A stretch of DNA of 64,000 nt from Fallopia convolvulus (taxonomy: Eukaryota; Streptophyta; Magnoliopsida; Caryophyllales; Polygonaceae): NCBI GenBank assembly GCA_964016875.1, contig OZ024722.1:13894576-13958575 (forward strand). Direction: 5' to 3'. This document shows positions 10,894-23,300 of the stretch, one piece after another. A program made the position numbers and the translations under genes. The stretch's first letter is position 1, and each line of letters opens with the position of its first letter. The notes below the pieces were generated by a model. It saw nothing but the letters and a program-made list of their open reading frames with translations. It made no database searches and had not been told where the DNA came from.

Positions 10894-12150
10894 ATGAGGT
10901 CAAAAATAGTAGCAGGAACTCGGAAGAGCAAGGGAAAAGAAGTGTTGAAACCTAAGAGTACGGTCAAATCAAAGGCTTTATTAATGAAGAGATCCAAGCA
11001 AGTTACATCCAAAAGTAAGAAAAGCTCAATCTCTACCTCCACAAATGATAGTTGTTATGAAATTTCGTTTCGGGATGAGGAACATGAACTCCGGTATAAT
11101 AAGATGCTTGAGAAGAAAAGAATGGTTCTTCCTACTAGGTACATGGATGAAGAGACCTTGTCTAAGTTGGGCTTGCTAGATGATGTATTGTACTTGCTAG
11201 ATAGAATTTCTTGGAGGTACTTTGTTTCACTGAAATATCCCACATTTGAAAGATTGACCCTCGAGTTTCTTAGCTCATATTATAGTGAGATTTTGTGGTG
11301 TAAGAGATGTGAGAAGGGATACATTGCCTTTCGATTGTTGAACAAGGAGTATGAGATGGACTTGGAGCAATTCAATGCTATATTTAGGTGGCCTAATGGA
11401 AAAACAAAGGTCACACGTAATTTTAGTGAAACAAATATGTGGTGTTCCCTCACCGGAAAGGGTTTTACGCCTGATACAGCACGAAGTAGCTTTTTGAGCA
11501 ATCCATGCTTCAAGTATGTACAACGACTTATGGCAAACACCGTTTTTGGGCGGTGGAGATAGTGATTTGAATGTTCGTAAGGATGAAGTACTCTTTCTTA
11601 GTGCCATGATCAATGAGACCGAGGTGAATACAAGTGCTTATTTTGCTCGACAACTAGATAGAGTTTCTAAACAATCAATCGGGAAGATAGTGGTTGGAGG
11701 TCTCATCACGACTATAACCCTACACCTTGGCCTTGATCTTTCTCAAATGAAAGCGATTAATGGATCTTCAAGACTTGACATGGAAACATGCATTTCTATA
11801 GGGATGATTGTCAAACAGGATGATGTTTATTGTCTTGCATTTAAGGATTCTAAATGTGCACTTCCTCTTCCCAACATTGATCGCACTAATGTGAAGAATA
11901 GAAGCAATTGGAAAATAACCCCCTGGAAGAGAATGATTCAGAACAACCAAATATTGAAATCCCCCTCCGTATGCATGCCGTTGAGAGGAGAAACTGCATT
12001 TTCAGGGTAGGGATAAAACGTGGGAAAAAGAGGAGAAAAAAAGAGCAAATCGAGAGGCACAAGGGAGACAAAGAAATTGAAGTTCTTTTCGGAGAGCGAC
12101 GGTTCAGGTATAAAAGAAGTAATTTCTCATTCGGATGGAACGTGGGATAA
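10894..12150 (+). pseudogene. Athila ORF-1-like plant transposon protein, frameshifted
   Basis: The ATG at 10894, just after a splice-acceptor-like TTTCAG, opens a frame with a Lys/Ser-rich N-terminus (SKGKEVLKPKSTVKSK). It continues with a conserved-looking domain containing LPTRYMDEETLSKLGLLDDV and YPTFERLTLEFLSSYY. Near 11555 the frame changes, and the domain goes on with GGDSDLNVRKDEVLFLSAMI and GGLITTITLHLGL to about 11910. A further shift near there leads into a Lys/Arg-rich tail ending at 12150. This resembles the Arabidopsis retrotransposon ORF-1 (Athila) or putative plant transposon protein family, whose biochemical role is unknown. Its place between RPA and Rep/helicase suggests capture by the Helitron, though it could be a remnant of an older nested element. 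Confidence 0.6.
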
Positions 12151-13076
12151 AAACGGTGAAATTAAAAAAATTGGCTAAATTATTGACATGTGGTAGAAGC
12201 AGAAGGCATGAAACTTAATTGCTTTAATTAGTTAGTATGATTGGGTATATCTAATTTTTCAAAAGTTGTAATTTTTCCACGTTCACACATTACTTACCTT
12301 TCTTCATCTTCAGTCACTCTCAAAGTCTCTGTCAACCGTTCGTCGTTTTCAACCTTCAAGGTTAAAGCAACAACTTTGTGGTACTTAATTTCTGATTTTA
12401 GAGGGAAAAAAGGTACGAAAATTCCTTCACGATAGAATTCACGTTTCAATTTCCTGGTTTTAGAGATATAAATCGCTTTCCTTCAAGGTAGAAATCATAT
12501 ACCTTCATAATTCCTGGATTAAGAGGTAGAAATAACGTTTCCCGTTTCGGTTTCGGGCACTGTAGAAGGTTTATTGTTGTTCATCAATTACAAGTTTCTA
12601 CAGAATTTTATTTTCCGTTACTGTTTTGTTTGAGTTTCGGGCAAAAATTAGTGTTTGTATTTGCTTGGATTGGATGACACGATGGAGGTACAAAATAGCA
12701 ATCTCGTGAAGATAACGCATTGAATTTGCTCACAAATTTGATTGTTTTCAAGAAGTCTTAATTTATGACAGCTGAATGAGCCTAAACTAAAAAACGAGGT
12801 TTATTGATTGAACTTCCAAGATTTTCATTATTTGAATACTTTGACTTGATACATGTATCATTAGCTAAATTCCAATACAATATCTCTGTTTGCTTGTTGA
12901 CTTGTATGTATTGGTATACTGGTTTGATCAAATGCTTTTAATGTTGGAATGAAAAATGAAATTTGGGAAAAAAATATGAATTTCAGTGTGAAATTTTAGG
13001 TGTGATAATTGAACCTCTATTTCACTTTTGGGTGTGATGATTAATCTTCAATGTAGGGTGGATTATATCTACAACT
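12151..13076 (+). other. Leader-like spacer before the Rep/helicase gene
   Basis: There is no coding signal. The stretch at about 12270-12370 is CT-rich and could be an untranslated leader. The rest is AT-rich. A TGTAG acceptor precedes the first recognisable exon at about 13057. Confidence 0.35.
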
Positions 13077-16000
13077 ATGAGTAATACTGGAGAAGGGAAT
13101 AAATTAAAGCGGAAACTCATATTAGAGCAGAAACGTACAAAGGCCAAGATTTCATTTAAGGTAAAACGTTATGAATGTTTGTACACCAGTATGTGAGCTA
13201 ATATTGTACCTTTTCTTTGTAATAAATTATTTTTATTTTATTTCACGTATCGTCTTATTTTTATAGAGGCCAAAGCTGCTAGGCATCTTCAAAACTCCAT
13301 GCAACGAAATGCATTAACCGATATTACAAACCGTAAGTAATATTTGTCTGCTCTATTTAAAATTCAATATGTTTATACATTTTCAGCATAGAACTAATAA
13401 ACTTTCATATTTTATTAATTTTCAAAGGTGTTGGTCATTCCCAATCCATAAATATTGGTATAGCCAGTTCGTCTACGAATACATATGTGGATACATCATC
13501 TACCGATTCTTTTGTTGATTCGTCAAGTACAGAGGAAAGCTATTCAAATACGTTTTTCGAAGGTGTGTTATTATATTGCGTTCTCATTTCGTATGATTTC
13601 GTCTTGATATTATTCCCTTAATTAGGGAAAATATCTAATCAAATGTTTATGCATTAATTTTAGATGTTGATGATGATAGTGAATGCTCATGTTCTTCTAC
13701 AACAAGTACATACATGTATTGTTGTATTTTTTTATATTATTACGTCCTTTTTGAAAAAATCCATATAATTTGCCTATTTATTTTGTGAAGATAACTATGA
13801 GGATATCGGTGATCCTACGCACATTTGCCAAAAATGTGGTGCCATTATGTGGTATGAGGAAAGAATAGCAAAGGGAAAAAATGGAAACTCCAATATTTTC
13901 TATGTGCGGTATGATGGAAAGGTTCAATTGCCACTTCTTCAACCTCCTCCCGAAATACTTTTAAAGCTTCTATTTAACAAGGACCGAAGAAGTAGAAACT
14001 TTTGTAGTTACAATATGATGTTCTCCTTCACTTCCTTGGGTGGAAAGATTGTAGAACTGAACGATGGAAGAGGACCACCTACATTCAGATTATTAGGCCA
14101 GAACTACCATAGGATTGGCAGCTTATTACCAACTGAGGGATCATTTCCCAAATTTTTACAAATTTACATTTTCGACACTGAAAATGAGAATGTGAATCGG
14201 CTCCGTGCATATAGGTATGTCCTTTACTTAAATGTATAGTATGATTGTTTTTTCTATAATGTGGTTACATATTATATTCCAGATATTTATATTGATTATT
14301 TGCAGCTCTGGTAAACCGCACGAATTTGATTAGTCTATCATTACTGATTTGAAATGCATGATTGATCAACAAAATCCGTTGGCAAAGGTCTATAGAATGA
14401 CAAGAGACCGTTTTCAAGAAAATTCAACAGCTAATATCAAGATCAAACTGGTGGGCACAAGAGATAAAGATCCCAAGACATATAATACGCCTACTGCTAA
14501 TAAGATTGTAGACATTGATCTTGTTGAGAAAGTCCCTGGTTCCACCCGAAAAAGGACAAAGTTAAGTATAAGAGAATTCTTCGCATTCAGATTTCAAGAG
14601 AGAAGTGTAGAAGGTGGAACAATTGTATGTTCGAGGAAGTTGTTTCAACAATTTGTTGTCGATGCATATTCTATGGTTGAATCAAACAGGCTTTAGTACA
14701 TTAGATTCAATCAAAAGAATTTCAGGTCTGATACGTACAATAATATTTCCACTACAGCTGCCGAGGGCAATACTACTCTTTCCATAGGGAAGCGTATTTG
14801 TTTACCTTCCTCATTTACAGGTGGTCCAAGATATATGGTTGAGAACTATCAAGATGCTATGGCTATTTGCAAGGTTTATGGGGATCCTGATTATTTTGCC
14901 ACATTTACTTGCAATTCTAAATGGCCTGAAATAGAAAGATTTGTATCATCTCGTGGCTTGACTGCTCAAGATCGACATGATATTGTCTCTAGAGTATTTA
15001 AGATGAAGGTGAATATGATGATTGATGAGTTACAAATTACAGAAATCCTTGGAAAAATTAAAGCTGGTACGTTGATCTCTACACATTTGATTCAAGTTTC
15101 TTTTATTTATTTTGTTATATAACACTTAATTTATGTTTTTTTTGTTGTGCTTAGTGAGTAGTTATGAATTTGTTTACAATATTCCATCTAATTAAACAAA
15201 TTGTTGTTTTATAAGCTGCATGAAATTTATTATATAGTCATGCTGACTTTTTTTCACATTTGTTTTTTTACATGTAGTGATTTACACTATTGAGTTCCAG
15301 AAACGAGGCCTGCCGCATGCACACATTGTTTTGTTCATTGATAAAAAGGATAAGTTGTACTCACCAGATGATATTGACAAGTATATTACAGCCGAACTGC
15401 CTGATCTTGTATCCGAACCACAATTGTATGCACTTGTGAAGGATTTGATGATGCATGGTCCTTGTGGTGCAGCAAATACAAAGTCTCCATGTATGAAGGA
15501 AGGTAAGTGTAGTAAACACTTTCCCAAGAAGTTTTTTCAATCTACTCATATTGATGCCGAGGGATTTCTAATGTATAGAAGAAGAGACAATGGAATATGT
15601 GCAAAGAAAAATGGTGTTACACTTGACAATAGACATGTTGTTCCTCACAACAAATATCTATTGTCAAAATATAATGCGCACATCAATGTGGAGGCATACA
15701 ATAAATGATCGTCAGTAAAATATTTGTTCAATTATATCAACAAGGGCCATGATAGGATTACAGCGGTGTTGACCACATCTAATCAAGATCAAGAAGTGGA
15801 TTAGATTAAAAGGTACTTTGATTGTAGATACCTTTTGCCTCCCGAGGTTGTGTGGAGAATGTTGCGCTTTGATATCCACTATAGACGACCTACAATTGTG
15901 AGGTTAACCGTTCACCTGGAAGGCGAGCAAAGTGTTATGTTTGATGATGATGATGAAATTGACGATGTTGTCAAAAAGAAAGGAGTAGGTAAATCAAAGT

Positions 16001-16494
16001 TTGTAGCATGGATGGAATGTAATGAAAGGGATGAAGATGCTAGGCAGTTGACATATGCGGAATTCCCGAAAAAGTATGCTTGGAAACAAGATAAAAAAAA
16101 TGTGGAAAAAGAGGGAAAAAAGACTAAAGTTGTTGGTCGTATCTATCATATCTCTCCAGGCAGTGGAGAGTTATATTACCTAAGATTGTTGTTGAATGAA
16201 GTAAAAGGTGCAACCTCATTTCAATGTATACGCACCTTCAATGGAGTTACATTCCCTACTTTTAGAGATGATTGCTACTTTCTTGGTTTGTTGGATGACG
16301 AGAAAGAGTACATAGATGGAATCATTGAAGCAAGTTTTTGGGGTTCTGCTCATTATTTACAGAATTTATTTGCTATGTTGCTATTATCCAATTCGCTATC
16401 TAGACCAGATTATGTATGGGAGAAAACATGGCGTTTCTTAGCAGATGACATCCTCTTCACCCAACGAAGAATCTTGCAAATAGATGGTATATAA
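13077..16494 (+). pseudogene. Helitron Rep/helicase gene, N-terminal and Rep nuclease part
   Basis: The ATG at 13077 begins a short basic exon. Small exons follow, with introns to 13800. A block with HICQKCGAIMWYEER then starts the conserved Helitron N-terminal region. The Helitron-like domain follows (GGPRYMVENYQDAMAICKVY, GDPDYFATFTCN), and after an intron the Rep nuclease. The HUH motif is intact (LPHAHIVLF, His codons at 15316 and 15322). The two catalytic tyrosines are both present in KYLFNYINKG (15721-15723 and 15733-15735). Nonsense codons break the gene at 14331 (TAG), 14694 (TAG), 15706 (TGA) and 15802 (TAG). The Rep would nick DNA for rolling-circle transposition. The catalytic residues survive but the gene is not translatable. 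Confidence 0.9.
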
Positions 16495-16833
16495 TCCTAC
16501 TTAAATATATTGTGATAAGTTAGACAAAATGTCCAACATAATTTATATCATGATAGCAATGTCATATTTTAAAATTTTCATGGTTAAATGCAATTTCTCA
16601 TTTTCTTACCTAATATTTTACTATTTTTTTCTTTTCATATGTCATTGACTAGGGCTTGAAAAATTATTAATGAACATAAATAGAATTCAGCTCAGTTTCA
16701 TATACTAGGCACATGTGACTTTTTATACGGTCGTGATTTTTAAATACAAATTCATGCAGATAAGACTACGACACGCCTGTGAAATTTCTTATGGCCGTAT
16801 TTGGTCTAAACGTGGTTTATTTTTATTTATATG

Positions 16834-18594
16834 CAGATCTTAAGCTTACAGATGAACAACTAGAGAATTATGCTCTTGCCGAACTTGAAAAATTGCTTGA
16901 AAGAAATGGATCCAACCTTAAATCCTATACTTCAATGCCTCTACCGAATCATGTGCTCTTGAGTGAAGGAAACAACAACATAATACAAGAGGAACTTCGC
17001 TATGACAAACAACAATTGTCTATAGAGCATGATGACCTCCTATCCAGCATGACCTACGAGCAACGAAAAGTTTATGATGAGATTTTATCAGCTGTTTCTA
17101 GGAATACAGGAGGGGCATATTTTCTATACGGATATGGAGGAACATGTAAGACCTTCATTTGGAAAGCTTTATCATCTGCCATTCGATCTCAAGGTGATAT
17201 TGTTATAACGGTTGCTTCGAGTGGAATTGCATCATTACTTATTCCCGGGGGAAGGACTGCTCATTCAAGATTTCGCATTCCACTTAATACAAATGAAGAT
17301 TCAAGTTGTGGAATTGAAGCTGGAAGTCCTTTGGCTGAATTGTTGAAAATCACAAAATTAATTATATAGGATGAAGCAACAATGGTGAGTAAGTATTGTT
17401 TTGAAGCCCTTGATCGTTCTTTAAGGGATATAATGAGATTTTCCAACCCTATGAGTATGGATCAAGTTTTTGGTGGCAAAGTTATTGTGTTTGGCGGTGA
17501 TTTTAGGCAAATCTTACCTGTAGTACCCCATGGGAGTAGACAAGATATTGTTTCTGCTACCATCACTTCTTCATACTTATGGCATCATTGTAAGGTATGA
17601 ACATACTACTCATTTCTTTCAGTCAATATCTAGCATATCATTTTGACCCTTATATTTGTCGTATATACGTAGGTGCTGCAACTAACTGCAGCACCTAACT
17701 AAAAACATGAGGCTTCAACATAAAACCTCATCTTCAGATGCACATGCAATTCAACAATTTGCAGATTGGATACTACAAGTCGGTGATGGAGTTCTTGGAG
17801 AGCCAAATGATGGTGAAGCCACAATAGAAATTCCATCTGAACTCTTAATTACCGAAGTGGATAAGGCTAATCCGATCGCGTCTATAGTGAATGCCACATA
17901 TCCTTCCCTTCTCGAAAACCTAACAAGTTATGAGTATTTTCGAGAGAGAGGCATTTTAGCACCTACACATGAAATTGTTGATGAAGTCAACGAGTATATG
18001 CTATCCTTAATTCCAGGCGAAGAAAAGGAATATTATAGTGTGGACAGCATTTGCAAGACTGATGGAGGTTCCGCTATCAATGACACTTTGTATATGTCTG
18101 ACTATTTGCATAGCATTAAATGCTCGGGACTCCCAAATCATGCCTTGAAGCTAAAGGTTGGTGCTCCAGTGATGTTATTGCGGAATATAGATCAATCATT
18201 AGGCCTATGTAATGGTACACGATTGATGATTACTAAGCTTGGGACAAGAATCATTGAAGCGATCATTATTTCAGGTAGTAATATAGGTCTAAAAGTTCCC
18301 ATTCCACGCATGCTTCTAAGTTCTTCAGATTCCACTTTGCCATTCAAGTTCCAAAGGCGTCAATTTCCTATCATAGTGTGCTTTGCTATGACCATAAATA
18401 AAAGTCAGGGACAATCTTTATCGAATGTTGGTTTGTTCCTTCGGAGGCCTGTCTTCACACATGGCCAACTATATGTTGCCTTGTCTCGAGTCACTGATAT
18501 GAATGGCCTTAAAGTGTTGATATTGGACAATAATGATCAACCGTTGTCGCACACGATTAATGTTGTGTACAAAGAAGTCTTGCAAAGAATTTGA
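16834..18594 (+). pseudogene. Helitron Rep/helicase gene, Pif1-type helicase part
   Basis: After the ATGCAG acceptor near 16833 the exon encodes the Pif1 superfamily 1 helicase. Motif I should be GxGGTGKT, but here the second Gly is Cys (TGT at 17145-17147). Motif II is cut by TAG (17367-17369) just before DEATM, where Trp is usual. Motif III (FGGDFRQILPV) is intact. An intron follows. The next exon starts with a small disruption near 17683-17705 and then reads clearly through the late motifs FAMTINKSQGQS and YVALSRVTD to the TGA at 18592-18594. The helicase would unwind the donor strand, but the ATP-binding and stop lesions make it inactive. Confidence 0.93.
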
Positions 18595-18945
18595 TGCTCA
18601 TCATTGGTCATGTAAGTCAATTTCTTAGTTGTTTATATGGTATTTTTCCACTATCATATTTTACTATTTATTATACTGATGTAAGTTTCTCTGTTAACTA
18701 ACGTTTATATTTTTTCTCTATTGTTCAAGGGGTATGAAGACAAATATTCTTGGGGATTTGCTTGAAGGATGTAACTCTTGCAAAAATTAATCTTCGATGT
18801 ACCTTATGTATTTTATGGATATGACGTTAGTTTATGCTTTAGAGTATAGTTATTTTCTTTATTCACTATATGTCGCTTTATGTGTGTTTTGTTTATTTTG
18901 AATATTTTTCTTATAAATTTAAATTTAAATTTTCTGCCTCATCTC
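18595..18945 (+). other. 3' untranslated part of the Helitron
   Basis: AT-rich sequence between the helicase stop and the terminal hairpin, with no coding signal. Confidence 0.6.
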
Positions 18946-18973
18946 GTGCCTTAGGCACAGGCACAAACACTAG
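18946..18973 (+). other. Helitron 3' terminus: hairpin plus CTAG
   Basis: GTGCC at 18946-18950 pairs with GGCAC at 18954-18958 around a TTA loop. Eleven bases later the sequence ends in CTAG (18970-18973), followed by T. A subterminal hairpin followed at about this distance by CTRR is the defining 3' signal of Helitrons. Confidence 0.88.
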
Positions 18974-20636
18974 TTTATTACAAATAAGTAAGGTTTTATG
19001 TTTTTTTATCCCCGTAACTCTCGATCGAACCTTTTCTATTTCTCCTCATTTCCCACTCCACTCTCAACTTCCACGTTTTCAAATTTCCACTGCCTCAATT
19101 TCGACGATTTCGGTGCTCTTCTTCGTCGTTTTTGCTTTTCGAATCTCTGTTGAAGTGCATTACAGTTGTTGTTGCCGATTTCGTTGCTCTTCTTCAACGA
19201 TTTCGTTTGTTGTTGACGAGTACTTTCATTTCAAGGAGGATATTTGCTTCGTCAATGGTAATTTGTTTGTCAATTTGCTTCAGTGTCGTTGATTATAGTC
19301 CTATTTTGTTGTTGTGTTAGGTTTCTGAGTAGTTGTTTTGATTTTCTGGTTTGCATGTTCTTGTGTTTTGTTTGTTTGTTAGGGTTTTGTGCTCCTTTTT
19401 GTTATAGTTGTGAGTTTTGTTGTTTCGATTTTGGTTTTAGGCTTTAATTTATTATAATTTTGTTATTACATTTGTTCGTTTTTCACTCTTGGTTGACATT
19501 TTCGATTTGTGTTGACAATTGTGCAATTGTTGCTTTTAGTGTGGGAATTGTGTTGACAGTTTTAATTTTAGAGTTATTACATTTGATTGTTTTTCTTTGT
19601 TGACAATTGTAATCATTGTTGACAATGTTGCTTGATATATGCTGATTTTGATTAGATTTGATATAGTTGGTATATTTTTACACATGTTTTAGGGTATTTG
19701 AGGTTTATGTTGACAAATGCATTGCTTTTATGACATATGTAATTTTAGAAGGTTTGGATTTCAATTTTTGTTTAGTTTTCAAGGCCTTGTTGACAATTAC
19801 TAAGATTGTTGACAATTGTAATTGTTGATGGTATATGTGATTGAATTTGCTAATATTGTTGACAGTTGATCTTATATTCTGTTGACATATGAGATTTTGA
19901 TTACAATTGTATTATGGATTTCCAGTTGAAGTATGTCTCAGAAGAAAATGAAATATGTTCTACCTCAATCCAAACATTATTTGGGGAAAGTTAACCGCTG
20001 CAACAAAGTTGATGTTTTAGAGACCATTAAGAAACATCTCTCGGTTGACAGTTGGAACAAACTGTGCAATGGTTGCCTTGGTCTTGTTGTTAAGTTTGGC
20101 AATAAGCTGCATTTACATTCCCAACTCATTCATCATGTGTTATTGCATGAGTTAGAAACCTAGTACGAGCATGAGATGTGTTTAAAATAGGTGTGAGTGT
20201 TTGTCGGTTTTTTCTTGGTGATTTTGCTGTTGTGAATGGGTTAAATTGTTCGCAAGAAGCGCTTCCTAATTTGCTCCAGCTGATATGCCCACTGAGCTTG
20301 GTTGTAGTAGGTGTACATTTGGAGAATTGGTTAACATTTTCAAAAAAGATAAAGGTGAAGAAAGAAACTTGAAGCTTGCTCACTGGTTGATTATTGAGGG
20401 GATTTTGTTGCCTCGACGCAAGGACGCGGATGTTAATGCAAGATATCTTGCCCTCTTATCTGATTTTGATGCATTTATTACATACCCATGGGGGAGGCTT
20501 TGTTATGATGAATTGATTTCAAGCATGATGCAGTTGAATGAAACTGAGCGTGATTATTCGAAATTCAAGGATCCAACATATAGATATGGTTATGCTCTAT
20601 GTGGATATCCTATAGTAATAACTTGCATTTAGAGCA

Positions 20637-22681
20637 TGTTTAGGGTGCATATTAGATCATGTTTACTTATGTAATTAGCTTGCAACTCGTTTTTCTAGGT
20701 CGTTTTTAGTTGTTTTGCTGAATTTTGTGGTTCGGTGTCTACGCTTTGTAATTTTGGTATTTCAGGTCTGAAAGGAGAAGGAAACCGAACCATTCAAGGA
20801 AGTTGGGAAGTGAAAGAGCATGAAGAGAAGTCAAGACAAGAGGTTCAAGGCCAAACAAGTCGGGATTTTTGCCCAAGAAAGAAGCCGAGTCAAAGAACAA
20901 GCCAAATAAGAGTTACCCTACCAAAATCACCCAGGGTAGTACCTGGGGTAATAGCCAGGGTAATGTCATCTGAGGGTTACCCGACCGGGTAGTTGGTGGG
21001 GTAGTCTCCCGTGTTGGATTTGGACGAGATCCTCTTGATTTATTTGTTTCCAAAAATACTTTTAGCCTAGTTATCTATCTTTAAGAGATCTTAGGATTAG
21101 AGAACAAGTTTGGATTGTAATTTTCTCCCGACACTTTCTCTCTCTTAGAACCCTAATTGGAGATTGAAGACTTGTTTTGATTTTGAGTTTGGATTTGCTG
21201 GATATTAATCAAGTTTTCTTGTTCCTTCAATCCGGTATGTTTATTCTCATTATTGATTTGATTTCTTCTCTTTCCATGTCTAGCTAAACCCCAAATTCTA
21301 AGATTGAGGTGAACCCAATGATGTTTAGGTAGATTAATCTATTAAGTTGCACATTCCGTTGTTTGAAGCTTTGTTTGATTCAATCTTATAAACTTTATGC
21401 CCTAGTAATTTATTTGATTGGGAACTTGCCAAAGTTTGAGACCGAAAGGTGAAAACTTTGATAAGTAGTCAGACATGGGATTGAGACTGAAAGGTACTTT
21501 TTCTTGTTGGAACCCTAGGATTTGAACCTGAGTTTTATCTATTATGAAAATGTTTTGAATTCTCTTATGGAATAACAATTGTCATATAAATCATAAGGTT
21601 GGGTTGAGTTAGCTGATGAAACCCGAAATAAACCAGCGCTAGAAGACAAGAAACGAGATTACTTTTATTCGACTGCGCAAACACTTGCTTTTTATTTATA
21701 TCTTTAGCACGAGATTACAGATTGCGAGGTTACAAATAACGAGATTAAAAGCAATGAGATTACACCCTAGATCTCTTTTAGAATATTTGAGACCTCGATC
21801 TAATAAGGTTCGAGATCCCCTAGTTACAACGAGGTTCTATCACCAACAGACTATTTTACGAGCTCTAGTGGCGAGGTCGAGGAGCTGATTTAGCACGCGG
21901 CGATTGTGGTCTGCGAGATGATACAACGAGATCTTTGATTGAGATAGGGACTCTTTGGGTGACTTGAAGTCTTTTTGTGGACCTTCACTTGGCTGTAGCG
22001 CGGTTTTTAACGATGATTCAACACGTCGATCTTCAACGAGCAAAGAGGTTTTGAGCAAAGAGGTTTAGACCTCGTGACCGAGGTCTTGAGGCCTCGCTGA
22101 GGTATGGATTTGTTGTTTTTTAAGATGGGTGCGGCAATGGCCCTTGAGTTTAACCTCGGGAATCTCTCTGAATCCCGTTATTCCTCGTACCCCGGTCCCA
22201 CCTCTTATTTCGTTATTTTACGCACCATCATTAGCAAGTCGCGAAAGCGGATGTTTATTCAATTTAATCTTGAATTCTAAGTGCTTAAAGGTCTAAATTT
22301 TAGTTTGCAAGTCACTAAAGTGGATGTTTAATTGATTCTTGATACGCTTGTTAACATTCAAAAGAATTTAGCGGATACATTAGACAATCGCCTTCAAATA
22401 AAGTCATAATTAAGATTGTGCAATCATATTTTATAGTCTACCGAAGCATTGTTGTGGGGATCCTTGATCTTAGAAGCCTTTCTCTCATTGATATTCTCAT
22501 ATTTTACCTGTTTTGCATTGTCATAATTAGTTTCATAGCAAAAATCACAAAATTAATATTTTCTTATTTTTACGACTTAGTCTACTGATTTGACTGCAAT
22601 TAATACTACTTAGTCCCAGAGTTCGACACCTTGGTATTACAACCGATCTCGTACACTTGCGGGGTAGGATTTGGCCTATCA
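20637..22681 (+). mobile_element. Athila-like solo LTR in an intron of the DUF1985/Ulp1 gene
   Basis: Sequence unlike the host element fills the gap between exons ending at about 20612 and starting at about 22789. It has the layout of a long Gypsy LTR: a TG start near 20637, a leader-like block (TTTCTCTCTCTTAGAACCCTAA), and a terminal block with GAGTTCGACACC and GTACACTTGCGGGG ending in CTATCA at 22681. The same GTTCGACACC-type ending occurs in the 5' LTR near 60798. No internal coding region is present, hence solo LTR. I could not find a clean target duplication, so the borders are uncertain. A second solo LTR is nested in it. Confidence 0.6.
21614..22230 (-). mobile_element. Solo LTR of the Tat-like family, nested
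   Basis: It aligns along its length with the 5' LTR at 7133-7985 (same TGATGAAACCCGAAAT start, GATTACACCCTAGATCTC, and CATCA end). It is flanked by perfect 5-bp duplications TTAGC (21609-21613 and 22231-22235). It is 617 bp against 853, mainly through loss of a central segment corresponding to about 7610-7830, which in the full LTR contains the TATA-like box. It lies inside the Athila-like solo LTR. Confidence 0.95.
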
Positions 22682-22989
22682 CATAGCGTTTATGGTATTG
22701 ATTTGATTTTGTGTTGCTTTTGTTTTGTATTTAACTGTTATGAATTTTTTTATAAGTGATTTATGTTCAATTTTGTTTTTGTACACAGGTCTGGATTTTG
22801 GAGACTTTCCCTGCTTTTAAAGAAGTTTGTTTGTTTGACTGTCAAAATCCAAAAGAAGTGCCTTATATACTGCGTTGGAGTGGCGGTTCAGTTCATATTA
22901 GGCATTCTGCAGTCTCTGAAATAAAGGAAAAGAAATGGGTATGTTGACAATATATTCCTGACTTGAAAGTTATTTTTAATTTTTGCTGA

Positions 22990-23300
22990 CATTTCGTAGT
23001 CGACATTACTTTATTGACATTGCTTGGTTGACATTACATTGGATGATATTAAGTTTGGCTTTACATTGTTGACATTGCATGGTTGACATTACATTGGATG
23101 ATATTAAGTTTCTCTTTGCATTGTTGACACTGCATGGTTGACATTACATTGGATGATATTAAGTTTGGCTTTACATTGTTGACACTACATGGTTGGCATT
23201 ACATTGGATGGTATTAAGTTTGGCTTTACATTGTTGACACTGTATGATTGACATTACATTTGGATGAAATTTAATTAGGTGACATTGTTCACAGTACATT
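22990..23300 (+). repeat. 55-bp tandem repeat in an intron, 5 copies
   Basis: GGTTGACATTACATTGGATG, or a close variant, recurs at 23026, 23081, 23136, 23191 and 23246, exactly 55 bp apart. Each unit also contains ACATTGTTGACA, so the array carries the GTTGACA motif twice per unit. It lies in the intron between the exon ending at about 22938 and the one starting near 23399. Confidence 0.93.

Larger units (their letters stand above)
7986..18973 (+). mobile_element. Helitron carrying RPA, Athila-ORF1-like and Rep/helicase genes, left end missing
   Basis: The coding evidence is an RPA1-like gene and a Rep/Pif1-type helicase gene, the known pair in plant Helitrons. The 3' end is a short hairpin followed by CTAG at 18970-18973, next to a T, as expected for insertion into an A-T dinucleotide. 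The 5' TC end is not visible because the Tat-like retrotransposon interrupts the RPA gene and the rest lies left of the window. A third gene between these two resembles the ORF-1 of Athila retrotransposons and may be captured. All three genes are degenerate. Confidence 0.85.

Noticed and set aside
20619..22690. Target duplication of the Athila-like solo LTR
   Set aside because: TAACT, GAGCA, CATAG and TAGCG were tried as flanking pairs and none match.
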